Positions 1 to 11,417 of a DNA stretch of 64,000 nt are shown piece after piece. Numbering within the stretch: position 1 is the stretch's first letter; each line of letters begins with the position of its first letter. A program made the translations under genes and the position numbers. The notes beneath the pieces were generated by a model. The model was not told the origin of the DNA, searched no databases, and worked only from the letters and a program-made list of their open reading frames with translations. The stretch comes from Argentina anserina (taxonomy: Eukaryota; Streptophyta; Magnoliopsida; Rosales; Rosaceae). Where the stretch lies: the NCBI RefSeq assembly GCF_933775445.1, contig NC_065874.1, forward strand, positions 18,185,001-18,249,000, in the 5' to 3' direction.

Positions 1-489
1 TCCAAGTGTGAACTTTCCCTTCTTAGCCTTCACCTTCTTCCTCCTTGCCAGTTTGACAAGCTCATCATCTGATTTGTCAACCTCATCACCTCTCGCCTCG
101 TCCCCTTCAGCGCCGTTGTTGATAACGGCTATATCTTTCTTGCTGGCCCGAGCCTTTTTGGTGACATTAGGCTTGTCATGGTTCTGGCTTTCGTAAAGCC
201 CGGCGACAGTCCGTCGGATTCCCAACGCCTCTTTGATCTGCTTGAATCGCTCATCCTGGCCCGCGAACTCTAAGTGAGCATTATTCGCGTGCTCATTAGC
301 ACCTAGAACCAACTTCTTCATCCTGTCGTTGGTCTCAGCCAGACGCTGACCCTGTGTCGACTGTAGTTGTGACACATTATCCAACGTTCTCTCAACTGCA
401 ATCATTCGATTGCCGAAGGACTCTTCCAACGACTTGACTACCGTCATCAACTCTTTGAAAGCTAATTGCATGTCTTCCAGTGTCGCCAT
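1..489 (-). CDS. Coiled-coil, lysine-rich protein of unknown function (5' part; runs off the window)
   Basis: On the minus strand an ATG at 487-489 opens a frame that stays open for all 163 codons to the left edge, so the stop codon lies outside the window. Residues 1-100 are rich in Leu, Glu, Gln and Lys with heptad-like spacing and look like a coiled coil. Residues 110-163 are charged, with clusters such as KKARASKK and ARRKKVKAKK that could be nuclear-localisation or nucleic-acid-binding segments. The segment is clearly more GC-rich than the DNA upstream of its start. I do not recognise a named domain. It could be the first ORF of a retroelement (a gag-like coiled coil) or the start of a host gene. 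The long open frame and base composition support real coding; the function is unknown. Confidence 0.45.
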   Translation of the reverse strand, partial: MATLEDMQLAFKELMTVVKSLEESFGNRMIAVERTLDNVSQLQSTQGQRLAETNDRMKKLVLGANEHANNAHLEFAGQDERFKQIKEALGIRRTVAGLYESQNHDKPNVTKKARASKKDIAVINNGAEGDEARGDEVDKSDDELVKLARRKKVKAKKGKFTLG

Positions 490-2164
490 CACTCCAAACT
501 TCAGTAATGTCTCAAACTTCAGTTCATAACTTAATGAGGTTTGAAATATATTAATTGGGTTCGATAATTAAGATAAATTTAACGTTATCTTTATATATCA
601 TAAAATGTTTCATGATATCAACATGTTGGAAGTTGATTTGGACACCCTCCCAATCAACAAAATTTCAGGAATTTGTAATATTAAGTTAATAACACCATCC
701 AAACCCCATAAATACATTCATATTCATGTTGTTTACCCAATCGACGTGATTATTAATACTAACCTAATACTTGTCAGAGGTGTTGAGATCATGATCCGGC
801 AATTCCCTTCAATTGTGACTAGCATACTTTGAAATATTAGGATAATCACGTCAATTATTAACCAAACTTTGGGTAAGATGACCATGAACATCAATTTTCC
901 CCCTCCCCCCCATAAAAACAATTTTTAGACAAACAAGATTATGAGACAATTAGGGCCCTTGGCGGCTGAACCGCCTCTTGCGCCTTAAATCCTAAACCGT
1001 CCCTTTAACAAAAAAAACAATTATTCACAATTTGTAAATAAGTTTGAGGTAAATTAATTGAGTATGTATATATTTGACATCACATCCGAGTTTAATTTGT
1101 AGCTGACTTCAAATAAGTTTATGGACCTGTATTGTTCCAACCGAACCTAATTTACCTCCTTATGATTTTACTGTTATTGCTGACTTTGTTTTAGGGTTGT
1201 TTTACTATTATGAGTCTTAAAACTTGCATTTTAATAGTGGGACTAGATTGATAATAAATTTTATAAGTGGCACAAAAGATGAAAATAATGTGGGCTAGTA
1301 AACTTCAAACAAAAAATTGACTTGGAAAATATATTATAACTCAAATACTAAGTAGGGTATGTTAATGTAGATCGTTATGGGCTCCTTATGTTTCATGGTT
1401 AATAGTATTCGAAGTTTTGGTGGTACAATTTACCCAATAACCGTTACAGTACACGACAATTAGGGCAGAATTTTATTCAATATTTTACGTTTCCCATTCA
1501 ATATCGACCAATATGACACCATAGCTGTTGCCGGTTGTAATGGGATGAATGATTAGAGAATTTCCCCCGCCCGCTAGGGGAAATGCCATATTTATTTAGC
1601 CTACCAAATATAGCATATTCCATTATAGATACTTTTTTAACCTATCTCCAAAAACTAGCCTTCCCACCATAGGCCAAATATTAAAATGTTGTTACAAACA
1701 GCTAGTTTGACTAGATGTATATTGTAACAACAAAAGATGGCTAATTTTATCTTGAAAAAAAAAGTAATTATTAGTTTGAATAATTTAATTAATATAATTA
1801 TAATAATAATTGCGAATAATTTTTATTTTTTAACTAGTTGACTAATTATAAACGGCTAGTCAAACTAGTTGACTACATGTAAATAAATATGTATATATAT
1901 ATATTGTAACGGGTAAAAACGGTAGGAGAAATGATGGTTACGGTAGAAGTGACGTTAATCTACCAGAATATTAGTTTATGTTTAGGTTAATTTTAATTTT
2001 ATGAATTTATTTTATATTGTTGTGGATAGGTCGTTAATTAAAACGTCTATAATAAACCATGTAAAATGTCATTGTTAGTATAGAAAAAGCATGAATCGTT
2101 CAGTCCGGAGAATTGAAGAGAACTCTAAACTTTTAGTGTTAACAAATAATGAGGGGTTTGAGAT
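490..2164. other. AT-rich spacer, no gene seen
   Basis: No supported coding region. The short frames around 605-921 have no recognisable composition or motif. Simple TA-rich stretches occur near 1780-1910. Any promoter for the minus-strand gene at 1-489 would lie at the left of this stretch, but I see no clear TATA element that I can assign. Confidence 0.5.
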
Positions 2165-3830
2165 TGATTATTACCTAATAAAATAAAACTAAAATTACTA
2201 TTTACATGATCGACTTCTCTTTACCAAACTAATTAGTGTTAACAAATTTGCCAATGCACCACATAATTACAAGTTTAGTTCTATCATGCATTCTAATTCA
2301 TCTGATTACATACTTTTAGACACCAATATAATTAGAGCCTTAGGGGAACATCTAATCATGCAAGATTTCTATTGACGTTTAGGTTGACTTAGGGTCTCAC
2401 CTAAATTTCATGCAATCAATAACAACACTTAGGGTAGAAATCAAACAAGATTACATTTAAGCACCAAATCTTTGTTGAAGACATGCTTCACGGTGGTGTA
2501 ACTCACCATGGGATACATGTAAATTTCCAGAATTTCCCACTTTAATTAACACAAACCGAACCTATTTAGGGCATGATTCTATTTGTGTCAATATGCATGA
2601 TGAAGATAGCACTTAAATACAATCTTAGGGACTGCATTCAAGCACTAAATTCGTATGCACATATCTGAAAATTATCTAAGAGCAAATAAAAGAAGAGTAA
2701 AACACAACAATAGAAATACAAACTTCAATAATTATAAAAACATAAATTCGACATAGTCTCAAAAGCATATCAAATACAATCTGAAAATTCTGAAATAAAT
2801 ACAAAACCAATACTTCCACCAAAATAACAACTTACAATCTTCATAGACAAAGAATTGTAGATTAACACGAATAAACGAAGCCATGAAGATGAGTTGCGAG
2901 AATCACACGTTGTAGGAACCTTAGAGATACGGCTGCAATAGTTGATACTCGGTGGAGATGATGATGGTTTTGAGGTGGATGGCTTGGCTGATTTGTGAAG
3001 GAAGTTTATGGTGGTGTTTTGGTAGAGTTTGGCTCTTGAATGCTAAGGAGAAGTGATTTATTTGAGAGGTGAAGCCTTGTATATATAGAGGAAAGAGGGA
3101 GAGTAGGCTTGCATGGTTTGAACTTTGATGTTGCCTCGTTCTTCCTATTATAATGACATGTTGCCTCTAATTTGTTTATTGCACAACTCTCTCCTTTATT
3201 CTCTTACTTCCTATTATAATGTCATGTTTTAATCCCTTAAATCATGCTATGCTTTATTCTATTAATGATCATCTTCTATTTAATTGTTGCATGACTTGTT
3301 GATGATAAGACTCCATGTGCATGGTTTCTCCTTTATTTTCTCTAGTATTATCTCTTAAATCCAATCTGAAAATAAGAAAATAAAATCATAAGTAAGAAAT
3401 AATTAGTTTTGAAAATTATGTCCTAATCTAGACGATTGTTGTCTTAAAAAAAACACATGTAATATATGAGCTCAGCTAGATTAGAAAAGTTTCTAATTTG
3501 CAAAAATGAAATTTACTAGAACAAGTAAGTTATTAGAACATGAAAGTTCATTTAGGAAAGTTTCGCAAAAAGAGTTTCAGTTCACGTAGGACTTTCCTAA
3601 ATGATATGTTTCCTAGTCTAACTAGTTTCCTAGTCCTACAAAGATTCCTACTCAAACTAGGACTGTAGATCAATTCTGCGTTTGTAACTCATGTAAGCAT
3701 ATAAATGCATCCAATACCGCCTAAGACTCTTACTACGACTCAATGACTTAATAATACAACAATAAGGACTAAGCAAAGTACAAATGGAGGTAAAAACATG
3801 TTAAGAACGTCGCACAAAGCGCTCCTATCA
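2165..3830 (-). repeat. Probable solo LTR of an Athila-like Ty3/gypsy family, diverged
   Basis: The right end reads TTAAGAACGTCGCACAAAGC followed by GCTCCTATCA. This closely resembles the terminal motif shared by the LTRs of elements A, B and D (AAGAACGTCACACTTTGTGC then TCCTATCA), in the same minus orientation as A and B. A TATATATAGAGG box near 3074 sits at a place comparable to that in those LTRs. The left edge is approximate, placed at a TGATTATTACC near 2165. I found no matching 5-bp duplication at the two ends and no internal region beside it, hence solo or truncated LTR. The body is much more diverged than the other LTRs in this window. Confidence 0.45.
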
Positions 3831-4752
3831 GTTGTTTATGTTGTTGTATTTCAATTCCTAGTATTCTTTTTCCTAACTTGGAATATATTTTCAAGTATGG
3901 TTTTGATGAGGTTATCAATAAATTAGTTCATTTACCTGACTAATAACACATATAGGTATACATCATACTAAAAAAAAAATTAATCACAAAATTATTAACA
4001 TATCAAATATTAGACTCATATGAAATGTCACAACAAAGTCATTACTATGCAATAACTTTTATAATTAAAGACATTATAAATACTACATTTATATAACAAA
4101 ATAATTATTTCCTATCAAGAACTGAAGGTCGAACTTGAATTCACGGTATTGCTTTTTTCCAGGACGATCGGTAATTTGAATATGATTGGTTAGAAAGTTT
4201 GAAAGTTTGAATATACCTAATTCATTAGTCATTAAAAAAGTATAGAATGCTAAAATGAAAGAAGTCTTTAGATTGGTTTACAACAACGGCTTATATGCTC
4301 TATAATATAGATTATTTAAGTTTTAAATGAGTTTTTGTTGATTCTCTTATATGCTCTCCAATGGTAACTTAGCTCCAGTAATTTGTTATGTGTAAGAGGA
4401 AGGACAATTTCAATTATATGATCATGTGATCATAATGGGATGAATGCACATTAGAATGCCTACGATCATTTTAGTAATGTACAAGGGTACTTCCATTTGC
4501 AGCTCCTTCATTTTACTATTTATGCATACACTAATGTTTGTTATATATGATTTAACTATAATTTTCCTACTTTCCGTTTTAACTGTCATAAATTTTTGTT
4601 TTCAAATGTCTAAGCATTTAACATAAATATGTCAGACCTTGATACGCAACCCACTTCCGTCTCGAAACGTAACCAAAAATATTCTTCGACTCTTCAAGAT
4701 CGGGTGCATTCTATGATGCATCTTTTAATGCTCAAAATTTCAGCGGCACATT

Positions 4753-4777
4753 GAGAGAGAGAGAGAGAGAGAGAGAG
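4753..4777. repeat. (GA)n microsatellite
   Basis: About 12 uninterrupted GA dinucleotides, read directly from the sequence. Confidence 0.95.
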
Positions 4778-4997
4778 GTAGATCACAGATCTCCCACAGG
4801 CTGAACACAGAGATTCACTCCTGCAAAAGTAGATATCATATCATATGTTGAAGAATTGTTCTTAACTGTTGTCGTCTTCTGTTTTTTGCACGATAAAGGT
4901 ATAGAGAATATATTCTCTCCTTGTTTAATCTTTCTGTGTATGCTACTGAAACAAATGAGACAATAGAAATGATGACCATTCCTTCAAACAAAAGATT

Positions 4998-5024
4998 GGG
5001 GGGGGGGGGGGGGGGGGGGGGGGG
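4998..5024. repeat. Homopolymer run of 27 G
   Basis: Uninterrupted run of G. Runs this long are prone to polymerase slippage, so the true length in the genome is uncertain. It creates a false proline-rich frame on the minus strand. Confidence 0.95.
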
Positions 5025-6539
5025 TTCTTTCAGCATCGCCACGTTTTTTAAAAGGAACTTTGCTTTCTAACCTGTGCTTGTATTAGCATTCGGCCGCATG
5101 GATCATAGCTGAAGTTATTTCCCAAACATTATGTTTTCCATAGTAAGAGGACCTGTTTTTCAGCGGATTACTAGTGGGTGTTTTTGACATGTGTGTTTGT
5201 TTTGAAATATCAACCATCATTGGTTTTTCAAACAAGATTACTGGTTGTTTGTGTTTACATGTAGAGCATGTACAAAGATCTAAGCAGCGGACGGGTTATA
5301 TATATGTAGAATATGACTAATCTAACTGAATTGAAGCAAACAATATATGCTGCATGCATCTATTACATGACTTCGTTAATGTACAATTATTAATTGATTT
5401 GAGCTCAGTCAAAAAAGACTGTGTACTCACAACAGCTGCAATTTGACATGTACAGGAGGTTGAAGGGTAGATCGATATGGATGACAATAGTGAGTCACTA
5501 GGATGTGAGCCAGATAGATCAATCCCCGTCGAGGTGCCAAGGTCAGTCGAGAATCTATTACAATAATGGGATCCATTACCCTGGTCTGCAAGTAATGTAT
5601 GGTTATATTTATCGGTGTTCGTATCTTGTTAAAGGCTTGGTTCGATTTTTTGTAAATTGTAGACCAACTGGATCATATGGAAGCGGTTGTAGGAAACATG
5701 TATTGTAGACTTCGAGGGCTTCACTAAACATATCAGCAGTCATGCCCGTTAAGTGGTGCCGTATATTATATTGGGCCGTAATGTCAGGATAAAATTCAAT
5801 TGGGCCTATTAAACCTTAAACGCTGATTTCAATTTCAATTTTACCGGGAAAATTTATCCCATCTGTTGCCTAATCAAGTTCCCCTTTTTTTAACAGGCGG
5901 CGAAGATTCTAAAGAGCCAATGCGACCCGTCAACATTGAAGCGATTAACAACATTGGATTGGGTCACTTGCAGGACCTCAAAGTTGATGTACTCAGTCAG
6001 CCTATGTGGTCGACTTGCTTTCACAGAGTGGACCTTAAGAACAGGAGTGTCAGCTAGATAATTATCAATTGTTACATTCTGCTTTTGCTAGAAGATGACC
6101 ATCGTTCGACGGATTTTTTTACTTAAACTCCTGCACATTGGTGTTTTCTCAGCTAAAATTCACTTGTTTGTTGGTGTTTTTTTAAAGAAAACTATAACTT
6201 TACCTCAAATTTGTATGTATCGAATAATAATCCATAATCACATTTAAATTGTTGAGATCGAATAATAATCCATACCATTGTTCTGGGAATGAGTAAATTA
6301 CACAAATACATAATATAACATTAGCACATACTAAGAGGATGGGAAGACCGAGTTCATACTGGTATTATTACATCATAGAGTTTGTCTCTAACCACAACAT
6401 AATTGGAAACTCAAAAATAAAAGGCTAGGCAATGCTCCATGGACGGTATACATTGGGAAAAGACATCGTTGCACAAAAACATAACCCTTTAAAAAAAGTT
6501 GTCCATGAAGTGAGCTCATAGATAGTAATCAACCAAGGT

Positions 6540-6566
6540 TCAATTAGGGACCATCTCACTGACTCC
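6540..6566 (-). pseudogene. Last codons of the FAR1-like pseudogene, displaced by the copia insertion
   Basis: Removing the copia element (6567-11417) and one copy of its target duplication joins the GNGV frame at about 11425 to SEMVPN and a TGA stop at 6540-6542. The 5-bp sequence ACTCC is present at 6562-6566 and again at 11418-11422. The short length means the evidence is the junction and the duplication, not similarity. Confidence 0.6.
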
Positions 6567-6900
6567 ACCTATATCTAAGACTAAACACAACGACTATCTA
6601 TCTAACATAAGCATGTACAGAACCAGAAAACAAGGGAAGGAGATCAATTTGTAAACAACAAAATTGATATCAAGGAGAGAAGCCAACAACCCATGATTAT
6701 GCATTTAATGCACTGATTCGAAAGAGGACGATACAAAGAGGAGCATACGACTACCTTTCCATTAACTGAGAACGACAACAACGGGAACAAACGACAACCA
6801 AAATCTAGAGGGCTGCAGCTGTGCTTGCATCCCATGCGAACCTATGTATATCACTGCATATAAGCCTGCAAACTTCATAATCAACAACCATACTTCAATA
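6567..6900 (-). repeat. 3' LTR of the copia element, short form (334 bp)
   Basis: Begins directly after the polypurine tract (6901-6910) with TATTGAAGTATGG on the minus strand and ends at ATATAGGT at 6567, next to the ACTCC duplication. It matches 11086-11417 but lacks the terminal 166 bp that carries the normal LTR end. Confidence 0.75.
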
Positions 6901-6908
6901 CTCACCCC

Positions 6909-8703
6909 TCAAGCTAGATCAAGAGAGGCTCTAGAGCCAAGCTTGAACAATAGATAACCAAACTGAGGAGTTGGCAAAATCTTTGTAAACACATCTGCAA
7001 GCTGCTCACTAGACTTGATATATGCAGTGGAAAGAAGCTTGCACTGAACTTGATTTCGAATAAAATGACAATCCACTTCAATGTGGTTGGTTCTCTCATG
7101 AAACACAAGATTTGCAGCAATATGCATTGCAGCTTGGTTATCACAATGTAAGATGATGAGAGTAGATACAATAATGCCAAGATCACTGAGAAGAGTCTTT
7201 AACTAGATGAGTTCACATGCAGCTGAAGCCATTGCCCTGTACTCAGCCTCTGCACTTGATCTAGCAACCACATATTGTTTTTTACTTTTCCATGTAACCA
7301 AGTTTCTACCAACAAAAGTACAAAAACCAGTTGTGGATTTTCTATCAAGAACATTTCCTGCCCAATCAGAATTTGTATATCCTTCAAGTTTAAAATGACT
7401 ATGCTTTTTCATGAGAATGTCCTTAGTCACAGAGCCTTTAAGATACCGAAAGATACGCTTAACAAGTTGCAAATGATATGAATGTGGAGAGTGCATGAAC
7501 TGTAAGACTAGACTAACAGCATGAGTGATATCAGGTCTAGTAATAGTTAAGTAGATCATCAAGGCTTGAATCTCCGAGTCACTATCTCCAATAATAATAA
7601 GATCATCAACATAGATCAAGACTATGAGTCTTCCCATTTTTCCATTTCGAACAAACATAGAAGAATCACCATGACTCCTTTTGAACCCTGAAGCAAAAAG
7701 AACATAACTTAACTTGGATTACCAAGCTCTTGGGGATTGTTTTAGACCATATATGACCTTATGAAGGTTGCAGACCATTCCTGCCTCTTTCTCTTGTTCA
7801 TGGCCTGGAGGTAGGTGTATGTACACATCTTCCTTTAAGTCACCATGCAAAAAAAACTTTTTTTACATCCATTTGAAAAAGATTCCATCCACTATTCACA
7901 ACAACTGACAACAACACACAAACTGTGTTTATCTTAACAACAAGAGCAAAAGTCTCCTTGTAGTCAACTCCAAAGGTTTGAGTGAAACCACGAGTAACCA
8001 ATCTAGCTTTGTGCCTCTCAATAGTTCCATCTGAGTGAAATTTGATTTTATAAATCCAACGAGTACCAACAACTTTATGTCCTTTTGGAAGAGGAACAAC
8101 ACTCCAGGTTTGATTGTCATGTAGAGCTTTCAATTCATCATTCATAGCCTGTCTCCAAACATGAGATTGATTAGCTTCCTCGAAATTCTTTGGTTCAGAA
8201 GAGTCACACAGGTTGTTGATAAAATCATTGTGTGTGGGAGAAGCCGAATTCAATGTGGCAATGTTGCCAAGAGGATGTTTTGGCTTATAAATCTCAAATC
8301 CTTTCAATCTGACATTGGTTGTCCGAGTCCGACTAGGATACCTTTTTGATGAGGATTGAGACACATCTGGAACAATTTCTCTACACTCTCTATCATCAAC
8401 CCTTTCTCTGTCATCATCATCTTCTCTTCTTACTTCATCTTCTCTAACAACATGTTCATGGGTGTCCTGATCAATCTCCTCCCTTGGAACAACATGATCA
8501 TGATCAAATACATATGGTGCAGATTGAACTACAGATGACACATCAAATAGTTCTCCTTGCAGATCCCCTTGAAGATCATTTGCATGAGTTTGAAAGAATG
8601 AATTTGCTTCATCAAACCTGACATCCCTGGATACTAACAACTTCTTGCTAATTGTATCATAACACTTGTAGCCTTTTTGAGAATATGAGTATCCCAAGAA
8701 CAT
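6909..8703 (-). pseudogene. Copia reverse transcriptase and RNase H region, with internal RT deletion
   Basis: The frame from 8703 contains the RT start TWSVVPLPKGHKVVGTRWIY, the motif RHKARLVTRGFTQ and the palm aspartate segment NLFQMDVKKVF. After a frameshift the catalytic motif YVDDLIII is present at about 7600. Shortly after it the sequence jumps from SEIQ to YLTITRPDI, so roughly 85 codons normally found between these motifs are missing. RNase H follows with NSDWAGN, SSAEAEYRAMA and [20 protein letters not shown], and the frame ends at TGA 6909-6911, overlapping the polypurine tract. Several further stops are present. The enzyme would copy element RNA to DNA; this copy is dead. Confidence 0.85.
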
Positions 8704-9840
8704 ACACTTTGCAACCCTAGAATCAAACTTATCCTTTTGTTGAGACTACAAATGAACATAGCAGATACAACCAAACACACAAAGGTGACTGATGTCAATT
8801 TCTCTTCCCTTTAGCACATGAAAAGGTGACTGAAAATTCAACACATTACTAGGAAGTCTATTGATGATGTAAGTAGCACACTGAATTGCATAAGACCAAA
8901 ACCTTTTGGGCTCATTTTCTTGCAACATAATGGCTCTAGTCTTGTCCAGCAGAGCACGATTCTTGCATTCAGAAACACCATTTTGTTGAGGTGTACCAAC
9001 ACAACTCGATTAATGAAAAATACCATTTTCACTGAGATAATTTTGCATAACCTTTGAAGTGTATTTTGTGCCATTGTCTTATCTTAATGTGAAAATGCTA
9101 GAAGAAAAATGAGTTTTTCACAAGATTATGAATGTCTTGGAAACATTTTGATACTTCACTTTGGATTTCAACAGATAAACAAATGTAGTTCTTGAGAAAT
9201 CATCAATAAAAGTGACATAGTATTTATAACCATCCACATATACAATTATGGCAGGCCCCCATACATCAGAGTGAATCAACTCAAAGCTCCGAGTTGATCT
9301 AGACATTGAGACAGAGAAGGGAAGTCTAGACGACTTGACCTTGTGACAAGTTTCACATTCTAGAGAACTTGTACATTGAGAGGGAAACAAAAAAGATAAA
9401 ACATGTGTAGATGGATGAGCAAGGCGTATATGCCATAGTTGTTGATGGAAAACAGGAGATTTGACTTCAACAAAAAAACTCTTTGTGAAGCTTGGAGAAA
9501 TTGAAATGTAATAGAGATTGTTGAGGAAGAACCATTCACCAATCATGCTCTTCGTGACTCGATCTTGTAAGACAACATTGCACGTTGAGAAAGTGACAAG
9601 ACAATCAAGTTGGTGTGTTAATTTACCAACTGACAAGAGATGGAATGGACAGGAAGGAACATACATGATACTAGAATTTGTATGATTAGAAAAAAGTTTT
9701 AATTCTCTTTTTCCAAGAATTGGAACTTTGTGACCATTAGCCACATAAACATGTGAAGGTTTATCAAAAGATTGAAAATCATGTAAAGGAGATGCGTCAT
9801 TAGACATATGATCTGATGCACCTGAGTCTACAATCCACAA
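8704..9840 (-). pseudogene. Copia protease and integrase region
   Basis: The protease motif WIVDSGASDHMSND begins at 9840, with the active site in DSGA. It is followed by the GAG-pre-integrase segment (LWHIRLAHPS with downstream CETCHKVKSSRLPFS, about 9430-9300). The integrase core then shows DVWGPA (first catalytic Asp), FIDDFSRTTFVYLL, and further on TPQQNGVSECKNR, which carries the conserved Glu (about 9000-8950). Frameshifts and stops occur near 9120-9000. The integrase tail VFGCICYVHL leads into FLGYSYSQKGYKCYD at 8703. Confidence 0.85.
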
Positions 9841-9964
9841 ATCATGTCATTTACTAAGACTTAAAGTTGTTGAAATAGCTTGTATAATACCTGGAATGTC
9901 TGCAGGATCTGCTAAGTTTGCCTATGTAAGAAAACCAGCAAATTTACCAAGCATAGCAGTGGTA

Positions 9965-10814
9965 TCACCATTTTTGAGTCTTGCCTTGTCTTTGTTGAAG
10001 AAAAATAGCAAAATCATTGAGCAAATTGATAGGATTAGAAGAAAAATCCACCATGTTGCTGCTTGAATTGCTATGGCTTGCTTCTATATGGTATGCTACT
10101 AACAAAGCTTTACTCTCAGTAACTTGAGTCTCAACAACAGCAACATCTGCATTCATAACTTTCTTTCTATTTTTTTTCTCTTTGAATAGTAGCACTAACT
10201 AAGGTAAGAGAGGGAAGCTCAGAAGACATCAAAATGTGGCTTTTAAGGTCCTCATACTCAGATCCAAGGCTGAATAGGAGCCCGAAGATCTTGTCGTCTT
10301 CTCTTCTTTTCAAGATTGTTGCTGAGTTAGTAGTATGGGGCCTGTAGATCTCAAGCTCATTCCACTTTTCCATGAGATTTCCATAATGCTCGATGTAAGT
10401 GAGATTGCCCTGCTGAAGAGATGCAATCTCCTGCTTGATTTGAAAAACTCGTGCACAGTTTTTTAGATCTCCATAGAACTCCTTGATTGCAGTCCACATC
10501 TTTGCAGCAGAATCATAGAACTGAAAGATTTGATGAAGCCTTGGTTCCATGGAATTGATAATCCATGCCCTTACAAGCTGATCTTGAGGTTGCCAAGTAT
10601 CAAAGTCTGAAGATGATGATGCAGGCATCTTGATCTTCACATTGATGAAACCAAGCTTATTTCTTCCATCAATAGCAAGAATCATGGCATTTGACCATGA
10701 AATGTAGTTGAACTCATTGAGCAATGAGAATATGAGCCGAGTATAAGTGTTGGTGTCAACAACCTCTGCTCTTGATGAAGAAGAATCTCCTTTGTCTCTA
10801 TTACCTCCTACCAT
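9965..10814 (-). pseudogene. Copia gag (UBN2/gag-like), frameshifted
   Basis: Starts at the ATG 10812-10814. Residues 20-210 match the copia gag pattern: an N-terminal segment with NYISWSNAM, a central WQPQDQLVRAWIINSMEP, and the spacing of Trp and Leu residues usual in this family, followed by LTYIEHYGNLMEKWNEL. The frame shifts at a T-rich run near 10170-10180 and continues in another frame to about 9965. I see no CCHC knuckle in the remaining part. It would form the particle shell in an active element; this copy is broken. Confidence 0.8.
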
Positions 10815-10907
10815 AATGAAGGAAATAACAAGATGTTGAGGAAACTATGAGATTGAAGGATGAAACTATGAGAATGAAATACAGAAGCAGGTCCTATAAG
10901 GATCAGT

Positions 10908-10919
10908 GCTCTAATACCA
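10908..10919 (-). other. Copia primer-binding site (tRNA-iMet type)
   Basis: TGGTATTAGAGC on the minus strand, one base from the common plant site TGGTATCAGAGC, with no spacer after the LTR end CAACA. Confidence 0.85.
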
Positions 10920-11417
10920 TGTTGAATTTAAGGAATAGAATGGGAGAATAAGAAGAGAATGTTTTAGAGCTTCAACTCAATGTATTAAAAATTAAGCAAC
11001 GAAATACAAGATATGGACTGCATAAAATAGCAGTAAAAAGAAGAAAAGCTGAGCTATCAACTGCAATGCATCACACACTTCAATAACCTATATCTAAGAC
11101 TAAACACAACGACTATCTATCTAACCTAAGGTACAGAACTAGAAAACAAGGGAAGGAGATCAATTTGTGAACAACAAAACTGGTATCAAGGAGAGAAAGC
11201 CAACAACCCAGGATTCTGCATTTAATGCACTGATTCGAAAGAGGACGACACAAAGAGGAGCATACAACCACCTTTCCATTAACTGAGAACGACAGCAACG
11301 GGAACAAACGACAACCAAAATCTAGAGGGCTGCAGCTCTGCTTGTATCCCCTGCGAACCTTTGCATATCACTGCATATAAGCCTGCAAACTTCATAATCA
11401 ACAACCATACTTCAATA
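10920..11417 (-). repeat. 5' LTR of the copia element (498 bp)
   Basis: Ends on the minus strand are TATTGAAG and TTCAACA, a near-perfect inverted pair (TGTTGAA/TTCAACA) with the second base changed. The primer-binding site follows directly at 10919. Positions 11086-11417 are repeated at 6567-6900 with few differences; positions 10920-11085 are not present in the 3' copy. Confidence 0.75.

Larger units (their letters stand above)
3831..6539. other. Spacer without a supported gene; simple repeats
   Basis: Contains a GA tract (4753-4777) and a 27-base G run (4998-5024). Short open frames at 5505-5708 and 5866-6057 have somewhat protein-like composition but no recognisable motif or partner exon. 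They may be remnants of the element that carried the FAR1-like transposase (which ends at 6540) or of an unrelated decayed gene. I cannot support either. Confidence 0.4.
6567..11417 (-). mobile_element. Ty1/copia LTR retrotransposon, defective
   Basis: Element on the minus strand, flanked by the 5-bp duplication ACTCC (6562-6566 and 11418-11422). Order on the minus strand: 5' LTR 11417-10920, primer-binding site 10919-10908 (TGGTATTAGAGC, initiator-tRNA-Met type with one mismatch), gag, protease, integrase, reverse transcriptase, RNase H, polypurine tract 6910-6901 (GAGGGGTGAG), 3' LTR 6900-6567. The order PR-INT-RT-RH is diagnostic of copia. Coding is interrupted by frameshifts and stops and by a deletion inside RT, so it cannot be autonomous. 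It sits in the last codons of the FAR1-like pseudogene. Confidence 0.9.

Noticed and set aside
4836..5042. Minus-strand frame with a proline run
   Set aside because: The prolines are only the translation of the 27-base G run; no supporting motif.
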